From Anaerolineae bacterium (GTDB lineage: Bacteria; Chloroflexota; Anaerolineae; 4572-78; NAK82), in NCBI GenBank assembly GCA_025062175.1, contig JANXAX010000055.1, positions 1 to 10,799 of the forward strand: DNA of 10,799 nt, given 5' to 3'. Positions 1 through 4,965 of this stretch are shown here, one piece after another (the stretch's first letter is position 1; each line of letters opens with the position of its first letter). The translations under genes were made by a program, and so were the position numbers. The notes beneath the pieces were generated by a model. The model made no database searches. It had not been told where the DNA came from and saw nothing but the letters and a program-made list of their open reading frames with translations.

Positions 1-495
1 CACGATGCGCAAGACCACAGCGTAATTATAGAAGACATGAGCCGCTAAGATGATCCAGATAGTATGCTGCAGGTCGATCACAGGTTCAGAGCGGCCCAGC
101 AGCGCCATGAGGAGCAGGTTGAGGCGCCCTTGTGGTCCTAACAGAGCACTGAATGCGTTGGCGACCACCACAGTCGGCAGCACGAAAGGGATCGTGGTCA
201 GCGCTTGGAGGAGCCATTTGCCAGGAAAACGGTAACGAGCGAAGATATAGGCACCCGGCAGCGCCAGTACCACTGTCAGGAAAGTGGACAGCGCTGCCTG
301 CCAAACCGTGAAACCCAAGGTGCGCACGTAATACCCGCTGCTGACCAACTTGTGCAACGCTCGCAGATCAAACACCCCCTCCGGAGCAAAGCTGACCACC
401 AAGATGGACAGCAGCGGGTAGAAAAAGAACAACGCCAGGAAGAGCAGCGGGATAGCATAGAGCATCCCGACAAGCAGTCGCTGATGGAGGATCAC
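1..495 (-). CDS. thiP: Thiamine ABC transporter permease, N-terminal part (runs off the left edge)
   Basis: Inner-membrane permease of the thiamine/TPP importer ThiBPQ, fed by the binding protein encoded just upstream. The 165 visible codons are the N-terminal third of a protein usually around 530 residues. Hydrophobic segments lie near residues 8-36 (LLFLALFFFYPLLS), 62-84 and 98-120, with a further one from about 145. The stretch TVWQAALSTFLTVVLALPGA followed by the charged ARYRFPGKW and TIPFVLPTVVVANAF is the pattern seen at the start of ThiP-family permeases. The start is GTG at 495. No in-frame ATG, GTG or TTG lies just upstream. It begins 7 nt after the thiB stop and has no good ribosome-binding site, so translation is probably coupled to thiB. 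M11 (465) is a weaker alternative. The ATPase gene thiQ would be expected to the left. Fe3+-type permeases are related, but the riboswitch and ThiB neighbour favour thiamine. Confidence 0.92.
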   Translation of the reverse strand, partial: MILHQRLLVGMLYAIPLLFLALFFFYPLLSILVVSFAPEGVFDLRALHKLVSSGYYVRTLGFTVWQAALSTFLTVVLALPGAYIFARYRFPGKWLLQALTTIPFVLPTVVVANAFSALLGPQGRLNLLLMALLGRSEPVIDLQHTIWIILAAHVFYNYAVVLRIV

Positions 496-502
496 TTTCG
501 CG

Positions 503-1630
503 TCACCGCAACATAACCTCTGTCCACTCCTCGATCCAGCGCTCGCGATTCGCCTCGATCGCTTCGGGCGGCACAACGGCTGGCCGCTCAGGGATCTGGG
601 CAAACTTGACGAACACCTCTGGCAGGCTGGCATGGACATTAGCCGGGAACATAAACATATTGAGCGGAATGTCCTCCTGGAAGCGTTTGCTCAACATGTA
701 ATCGACCAGCTTTTCGGCCAGCGCGCGATGCGCGGTGCCGCGTAGTATTCCGACAAACTCCACCTGGCGAAAGCAGGACTCGTCCGCCGTGACCGCCGCG
801 GTAGGGGCTTCCTCTAACGGCTGCTCGGCGAAGTAGACCTCCGCCGGTGGGCTGCTGGCGTAGCTCACCACAATTGGACGGTTGCCATCCGAAGCTGCGG
901 AGAAATGACCCCAATATGCCTCCTCCCAGCCATCTACGACCAACACATCGTTGTCGCGCAACGCACGCCAGTAATCCAGATACTTGTCCTCACCAAAATG
1001 ACCGATGGTGGTCAACAGGAAGGCCAATCCAGGGGAGGAGGTCGCCGGATTTTCCACCACAGTCAGTCCTTTATAAGCCGGCTCGATAAGCGATTCCAGA
1101 TTGCGTGGCGGGGCAATCCCCCTCCGTGCGAACCACTCCTTGTCATAGTTCAGGCAGACATCGCCGTAGTCCACTGGCAACAGGCGATTCTGCGCATCCA
1201 GCTTGAGCTCATCGCGGATCTCGCTCAGCATAGGCGATGCGTAAGGCTCGAAAATGTCCGCTTGCAACGCGCGGCTGAGGAACGTGTTGTCCACCCCGAA
1301 GAAGACATCCGCCAAGGGATTATACTTGCTCAGGATGGCCTGATTGAGCGCTGCGCCGGCGTCGCCGGCAGGAAGGAGTTGCACGCGCACTTGGTTGGCT
1401 AGCTCAAATTCCTGCAACACCGCCTCGCTGATGTTGAAGCTATCGTGCGACATCAGCGTGATGGTGGGGGCATCTGGAGGTAACACGAGCGTTGCAGTTG
1501 GCTCAGGGGTGGCGGTCTGTAAGGGCGGCGACGCAAGCGCTGCGGATGACAACCTCGATATTCCTATCAGGGTTGCAAGCACACTAGCCAGAATCAAGCT
1601 GACCAAGCGGAAGCGCACTTGTTCTTTCAT
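503..1630 (-). CDS. thiB: Thiamine-binding periplasmic/extracellular protein (ABC transporter)
   Basis: Captures thiamine (or its phosphates) outside the membrane and delivers it to ThiP. It has 375 residues, longer than the usual roughly 330 because of the N-terminus. There is a signal segment at about 8-33 with a possible AxA cleavage site (A31-L-A33), then a Pro/Thr-rich linker at about 35-55. The mature domain starts at TITLMSHDSF, a typical ThiB opening. Family hallmarks are DYGDVCLNYD (154-163), NPATSSPGLAFLLTT (194-208) with the Ser-Ser-Pro-Gly ligand loop, the Trp/Tyr-rich GWEEAYWGHF near 234-243, and NMFMFPANV (324-332). There is no lipobox cysteine, which is odd for a binding protein in a single-membrane cell. 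The start ATG at 1630 has a strong AAAGGAGG site about 8 nt upstream. It lies downstream of a TPP riboswitch and terminator and 7 nt before thiP. Assignment to thiamine rests on both protein motifs and riboswitch. Confidence 0.95.
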   Translation of the reverse strand: MKEQVRFRLVSLILASVLATLIGISRLSSAALASPPLQTATPEPTATLVLPPDAPTITLMSHDSFNISEAVLQEFELANQVRVQLLPAGDAGAALNQAILSKYNPLADVFFGVDNTFLSRALQADIFEPYASPMLSEIRDELKLDAQNRLLPVDYGDVCLNYDKEWFARRGIAPPRNLESLIEPAYKGLTVVENPATSSPGLAFLLTTIGHFGEDKYLDYWRALRDNDVLVVDGWEEAYWGHFSAASDGNRPIVVSYASSPPAEVYFAEQPLEEAPTAAVTADESCFRQVEFVGILRGTAHRALAEKLVDYMLSKRFQEDIPLNMFMFPANVHASLPEVFVKFAQIPERPAVVPPEAIEANRERWIEEWTEVMLR

Positions 1631-1660
1631 CGTTCAACCTCCTTTGAGGATACATAAGAT

Positions 1661-1699
1661 ACAAACAGAAAAGCCACCTGACCCGCATGGTAGGTGGCT
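1661..1699 (-). terminator. Intrinsic terminator of the TPP riboswitch
   Basis: On the RNA (minus) strand an 8-bp stem, AGCCACCT (1699-1692) with AGGTGGCT (1679-1672), closes a 12-nt loop. The loop can add a few more pairs (ACC with GGT, one bulged C). A U-rich tail, TTTCTGTTTGT, follows. It sits between the aptamer and the thiB ribosome-binding site, where an expression-platform terminator is expected. Its 3' arm overlaps GGTCAGGT, which is complementary to part of the aptamer core (see findings), so terminator and aptamer rearrangement are probably linked. Confidence 0.85.
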
Positions 1700-1717
1700 G
1701 CACAACCTGATCTGCAA

Positions 1718-1806
1718 AGTCCCTACGCTGGCATTACCCAGGTCAGGTTCAAGGGGTCGAGGCATCAATCGGGCCTCCTCTCAGCCGGGCTCACCCAGCT
1801 CCCCAC
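1718..1806 (-). promoter_or_regulatory. TPP riboswitch (THI element) upstream of thiB
   Basis: Binds thiamine pyrophosphate and is expected to switch off thiBP transcription when TPP is abundant. Read on the minus strand, the leader shows the conserved THI-box parts in order. These are GGGGAGC at the 5' side; a stem GCTGGG/CCCGGC (1799-1794 with 1789-1784); the CTGAGA pyrimidine-sensor motif (1784-1779); a hairpin GAGGC/GCCTC (1777-1773 with 1763-1759); then ACCTGACCTGGGTAATGCC; and finally GCGTAGGGA (1728-1720) of the pyrophosphate-sensor side. P1 is short (GGT with ACT). The aptamer is followed within about 20 nt by an intrinsic terminator, so control is likely transcriptional. The riboswitch call and the thiB call support each other. 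Confidence 0.97.
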
Positions 1807-1835
1807 CAACAATGTTCTATTCACTTCTAAATATT

Positions 1836-1864
1836 ATCTTACCACCGTTCTGCGTGATTGTCAA
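1836..1864 (-). promoter_or_regulatory. Sigma70-type promoter of the thiBP operon
   Basis: On the minus strand a perfect TTGACA (-35, 1864-1859) is followed after exactly 17 nt by TAAGAT (-10, 1841-1836). Transcription would start near 1829, about 20 nt before the 5' side of the TPP aptamer. That gives a leader of roughly 200 nt containing riboswitch, terminator and ribosome-binding site. The AT-rich bases after the -10 fit an open-complex region. Confidence 0.85.
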
Positions 1865-1991
1865 ACGGACAGGGTACGTGCGCCAGGAGTGTACTTCAGT
1901 TTGAGGGCAGGATCGAAGCCGTGTCCCAGAAGGGCAACCACCTATCCGCGTCGCAATCATCAGGAAGCGATGTGATCCTTCCCACCTTGAA

Positions 1992-2016
1992 CTCTCTCCC
2001 ACCCCAGGGGAGAGGG
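1992..2016. repeat. 9-bp inverted repeat (hairpin) in intergenic DNA
   Basis: CTCTCTCCC (1992-2000) pairs with GGGAGAGGG (2008-2016), with one G-T wobble, around the 7-nt loop ACCCCAG. No T-tract follows on either strand, so a terminator role is not supported. It may be a dispersed REP-like palindrome or chance structure. The flanking DNA (1865-2150) shows no convincing gene, promoter or other motif. Confidence 0.5.
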
Positions 2017-2171
2017 AAGCCGCCTGCTGACACGATGCGCGGCTCGGCTGGATAAAAAACCTCTCCATGAAAGACACGGCTACCCCCGCCCGCGCAGGCG
2101 GACGGCTGGCCGTATGCCTTTGAGCGGCAACTTTAAACGCCCTTGCCGACAACCACGTTTCACCTTTCCAC

Positions 2172-2201
2172 AAAAGTGAAAAAGTGCCCGGGAACCGGGC
2201 A
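2172..2201 (-). terminator. Palindrome with minus-strand T-rich tail (terminator-like, or operator overlapping the ECF promoter)
   Basis: TGCCCGG (2185-2191) and CCGGGCA (2195-2201) form a 7-bp GC-rich stem around a 3-nt loop. Read on the minus strand it is followed by CTTTTTCACTTTTG, the usual look of an intrinsic terminator. No minus-strand gene lies upstream of it, so it would only stop antisense transcription from the VIT-vWA gene. The same bases contain the GGAACC -35 element and an A-rich tract just before it, so an operator or UP-element role on the plus strand is at least as likely. Confidence 0.35.
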
Positions 2202-2219
2202 AATGCGTCCAACGTCTAA
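2191..2219 (+). promoter_or_regulatory. Candidate ECF-sigma-type promoter of the VIT-vWA gene
   Basis: GGAACC (2191-2196) is followed by 16 nt and then CGTCTAA (2213-2219). The GGAAC -35 and CGTC/TCTAA -10 are the hallmark of many extracytoplasmic-function (RpoE/SigE-like) sigma factors. The spacing fits the 16-17 nt usual for that class. An A-rich stretch, CAAAAGTGAAAAAG, lies directly upstream like an UP element. Transcription would start near 2226, leaving a leader of about 50 nt before the ATG at 2279. No sigma70 hexamer pair of comparable quality is seen there, and no ECF sigma gene lies in the window. Confidence 0.6.
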
Positions 2220-2278
2220 ATAGCAGACATCGCCGAAGGACGAGCAATCCGCGTATCGGTCGGGAAGGAGAAGAGCCG

Positions 2279-4531
2279 ATGTGCGCACGATGGTTGCTGA
2301 TAGGCCTCATCACCCTGGGATGGATATTGACCACTGGAGCTCCCGCGGCGGCAGATGGAATCATCATCCCAGACACGCCTGTCACCAGTTACCTGAACGT
2401 TAAGTATCATCGCGTCACTGTCACAATTCAGGATCAGGTGGCGGTCACTTACATCGATCAAGTCTTCGTGAACGACACGGGGCACACTGTCGAGGGGAGT
2501 TATTTATTTCCCTTGCCGGAAGAAGCGGCTATCTCGGAGTTCACCATGTGGGTAGATGGCCAGCCGGTTTCCGGCCAAATTCTCACGCGCGAAGAGGCAC
2601 GCCGGCGTTACGATGAAATCGTGCGCGGGCGACGTGACCCCGCTCTGCTCGAATATGTCGGGCGCGACTTGTTCCAAGCGAGCATTTTCCCGATGGCACC
2701 CGGCGAGGAACGACGTGTCGAGTTAGAGTATGCCCAAGTGTTATCGGCTGAAAACGGGTTGGTACGTTACGTTTATCCACTGAGCCCTGAAAAGTTCTCA
2801 CCCCAACCTTTACAGGACGCTTCCATCTATGTGTCCATCACTTCTCGCGATCCCATCAAAGCGGTCTATTCGCCCAGTCATCCTGTTGCCATCGACCGTC
2901 AGGGGGATAAGCACGTGCGTGTGGGATGGGAGGCGCGCAACGTCAAGCCGGACAAGGACTTTGTGTTATTCTACAGTGTATCGCAACAGGAATTGAGCGT
3001 GAACCTGCTCACCTATAAGGCACGCGGAGAGGACGGTTTCTTCCTGCTGCTGATCACCCCGCAGCTCCAGGTTGAAAGTGAACGCGCCGTGGCTAAGGAC
3101 GTCGTCCTGGTGCTCGACACCTCAGGGAGCATGGAAGGTGAGAAGCTGGAGCAGGCCAAGGATGCCTTAGTGTATATTCTGCAGCATCTTAACCCGCAGG
3201 ACCGTTTCAACATTGTGCGGTTTAGCACTGGGGTGCAGCTCTTCGCCGAACAGATGCGCCCGGCGGCCGAAGCACAAGATGGGATCGACTTCGTGCGCAC
3301 ATTGGGAGCTGCCGGCGGCACTAACATCGACGGTGCCTTGCGTGAAGCATTGCGCATCACCACCGACCCTATCAGTGCGGAACGGCCGGTCATCCTGATC
3401 TTCTTGACCGATGGCCTGCCGACCGAAGGGGAAGTTGAAATCTCAGCCATCTTGGCCAATGTAAAACGTGCCTTGCGACCGAATGTGCGCATCTTCGCCT
3501 TTGGTGTGGGCGATGACGTTAACACAGTGTTGCTGGACAACTTGACGCGCGATACACGCGGCGCCAGCGCTTATGTGCGCCCCGGCGAGCGCATCGACGA
3601 ACAGGTCAGTGCCCTCTACGCCAAGGTGAGCGTACCAGTGTTGGCCAACGTCGCATTGGACGTAGCAGGCGTTCGCGTGTATGATCTCTACCCATCTCCC
3701 TTGCCGGATCTGTTCGCTGGAAGTCAGCTGGCCGTCGTAGGGCGCTATTATGCGGGGGGTGTGGCGACGCTCACCCTGCGTGGCACAGTGAACAATCAAG
3801 TGCGAACCTTCACCTACCGAGACCTCGCTTTCCGCGACTTTGGCGGCGAGGATTTCATTCCACCACTTTGGGCCACGCGTAAAATCGGCTATTTGCTCAA
3901 CGAAATCCGTCTCCATGGCGAATCACAAGAGCTGATCCAGCAGATTGTGAATCTATCCGTCCGTTACGGGATTATCACCCCATACACCTCGTTCTTGGTG
4001 GAAGAGCCTGTCCGTGCCTTGAGTGAAGCGGGACGCACTGCCGCCGCGGCAGATGCCTATCTTGCGCTTCAAGCTGCTGCCCCGGCGCCGCAAAGTGGCG
4101 CTGCTGCAGTCGAGGAGTCGATCGCCCAGAGCGAAATGGAGAAAGCGACACTTCCTGGCGCACCGACAGATACGTATAGCGCTCAGGTGCGCACCGTGGG
4201 CGAGCGTGCTTTTGTGTTGCGTGATGGTGTTTGGACGGATACTACATTTGACCCAACGCGCATGACCCCGGTCCAGCTCGTCTTTGGTTCGCATGCCTTC
4301 TCGGATTTCCTGACACAGCATCCCGAGGCAGGACGCTATTTTGCACTCGGTGCACACGTCATTGTGGTGATCGACGGAACTGCCTATGAAATGATCACCC
4401 CTAGCGCAGGGTACCAGCCCGTCAGCCAAGATGCCGTGGTTGGTATATTCCAAGAAAGTGACGCTTATCTCTTCTATTATCCCCTGGTATTACTGTCATT
4501 AGCGCTGCTGGTGGCAATATGGTTGCTCTAG
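2279..4531 (+). CDS. Exported VIT + von Willebrand factor A domain protein with C-terminal membrane anchor
   Basis: Predicted cell-surface protein of 750 residues, architecturally like inter-alpha-trypsin inhibitor heavy chains; the biological partner is unknown. There is a signal peptide at about 1-25 (LLIGLITLGWILTTGAPAAA). The VIT domain, about 30-160, shows YIDQVFVNDTGHTVEGSYLFPLP, a second-half REEARRRYDEIV, and DLFQASIFPMAPGEERRVELEY. The vWA domain, about 273-450, has the full metal-ion (MIDAS) set: DTSGS (D280, S282, S284), the GGTN loop (T348) and FLTDG (D378). A C-terminal region at about 525-575 (DFIPPLWATRKIGYLL... ITPYTSFLVEE) is the usual tail of VIT-vWA proteins. An Ala/Pro-rich linker (585-610) and an unassigned domain (640-725) follow. 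Residues 731-750 form one hydrophobic helix ending flush at the stop. The ATG at 2279 has AAGGAG 8 nt upstream. It is probably a single-gene unit behind an ECF-like promoter; no clear terminator follows it. Confidence 0.93.
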   Translation: MCARWLLIGLITLGWILTTGAPAAADGIIIPDTPVTSYLNVKYHRVTVTIQDQVAVTYIDQVFVNDTGHTVEGSYLFPLPEEAAISEFTMWVDGQPVSGQILTREEARRRYDEIVRGRRDPALLEYVGRDLFQASIFPMAPGEERRVELEYAQVLSAENGLVRYVYPLSPEKFSPQPLQDASIYVSITSRDPIKAVYSPSHPVAIDRQGDKHVRVGWEARNVKPDKDFVLFYSVSQQELSVNLLTYKARGEDGFFLLLITPQLQVESERAVAKDVVLVLDTSGSMEGEKLEQAKDALVYILQHLNPQDRFNIVRFSTGVQLFAEQMRPAAEAQDGIDFVRTLGAAGGTNIDGALREALRITTDPISAERPVILIFLTDGLPTEGEVEISAILANVKRALRPNVRIFAFGVGDDVNTVLLDNLTRDTRGASAYVRPGERIDEQVSALYAKVSVPVLANVALDVAGVRVYDLYPSPLPDLFAGSQLAVVGRYYAGGVATLTLRGTVNNQVRTFTYRDLAFRDFGGEDFIPPLWATRKIGYLLNEIRLHGESQELIQQIVNLSVRYGIITPYTSFLVEEPVRALSEAGRTAAAADAYLALQAAAPAPQSGAAAVEESIAQSEMEKATLPGAPTDTYSAQVRTVGERAFVLRDGVWTDTTFDPTRMTPVQLVFGSHAFSDFLTQHPEAGRYFALGAHVIVVIDGTAYEMITPSAGYQPVSQDAVVGIFQESDAYLFYYPLVLLSLALLVAIWLL

Positions 4532-4629
4532 ACTCACGGGCATCCAAAGGCGCTGGAGAGCACCGCGTAGTAGCCCGCGTGTTGGCCGAGCGATGAGGAA
4601 ATTTTGGTGTCTTTCCCACATTGCGTAGC

Positions 4630-4850
4630 CCAAAGGCGCTCTCCGTGGTGGGGAAAAGCCATTTGCTGACGCGCGCGGCTCGGTTTACCCAGAAATATGG
4701 CTGCACGCTGCCGGCTTCATCCCGCGCATGCTGAGCAAGGGCTACTTCAGCCCGCCGGCTGCACCACCTTTTCGACCACACAGTCGAGGACATCCTGCGC
4801 GGCGCGCAGCTTCCTCATGCAGTGAGCACCCGTGGATGCGAAGCTGACAC
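4630..4850 (+). pseudogene. Decayed coding remnant, possibly UbiX-like flavin prenyltransferase C-terminus
   Basis: Between the VIT-vWA gene and the propeller gene (4532-4965) there is no intact gene, but protein-like text appears in broken frames. From 4651 one frame reads GKSHLLTRAARFTQKYG then CTLPAS, ending in a stop near 4732. A second frame gives GYFSPPA (4740-4760). The first frame resumes as LHHLFDHTVEDILRGAQLP (4759-4815). In this order they resemble the end of UbiX-family proteins: a His-Leu-x-x-Met-Thr-x-Ala helix, a Leu-Pro-x-x-Pro turn, Phe-Tyr-His-Arg-Pro, then Asp-x-Thr-Val-x-x-Ile-Leu. The frame breaks and stop mean it cannot make a working enzyme. An 11-nt direct repeat, CCAAAGGCGCT (4544-4554 and 4630-4640), flanks the left part. 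The UbiX match is from memory of the family. A dispersed non-coding repeat is the main alternative. Confidence 0.3.
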
Positions 4851-4860
4851 TTTTTCTACT

Positions 4861-4896
4861 GGCTTGCAGTCTCAACTTTCTTCATGGTGGCAAGCC
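4861..4896. repeat. 7-bp inverted repeat before the propeller gene
   Basis: GGCTTGC (4861-4867) and GCAAGCC (4890-4896) are perfect inverse copies 22 nt apart. They lie just upstream of TATAAC (4901-4906), a possible -10 box without a good -35 match. They could be a binding site or part of the leader of the gene starting at 4966. The sequence alone does not decide. Confidence 0.3.
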
Positions 4897-4965
4897 GAGT
4901 TATAACACCTAGTAATAGTCGAAGGAGTAGCCGAGACGGGATGAATTGAGGAGAGATTTTATACT

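Noticed and set aside
905..1402. Plus-strand open frame of 165 codons opposite thiB
   Set aside because: It is a shadow of thiB, which has conserved ligand-binding motifs here; there is no independent evidence.
1901..1985. Protein-like minus-strand text (for example VALLGHGFDPALKLKY) suggesting another gene remnant
   Set aside because: It is short, with no family recognised and competing frames equally plausible; not enough to call a pseudogene.
1817..2212. Minus-strand open frame of 131 codons in the thiB / VIT-vWA intergenic region
   Set aside because: Its end overlaps the thiBP promoter, the translation resembles no family, composition is unlike a folded protein, and it has no ribosome-binding site I can defend.
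3013..3540. Minus-strand open frame of 175 codons inside the vWA coding region
   Set aside because: It is a codon-bias shadow of the plus-strand gene, which carries complete domain motifs over the same bases.
4422..4793. Minus-strand open frame of 123 codons overlapping the end of the VIT-vWA gene
   Set aside because: It is antisense to a well-supported gene and to the debris region, is Arg/Thr/Pro-rich, and no family is recognised.
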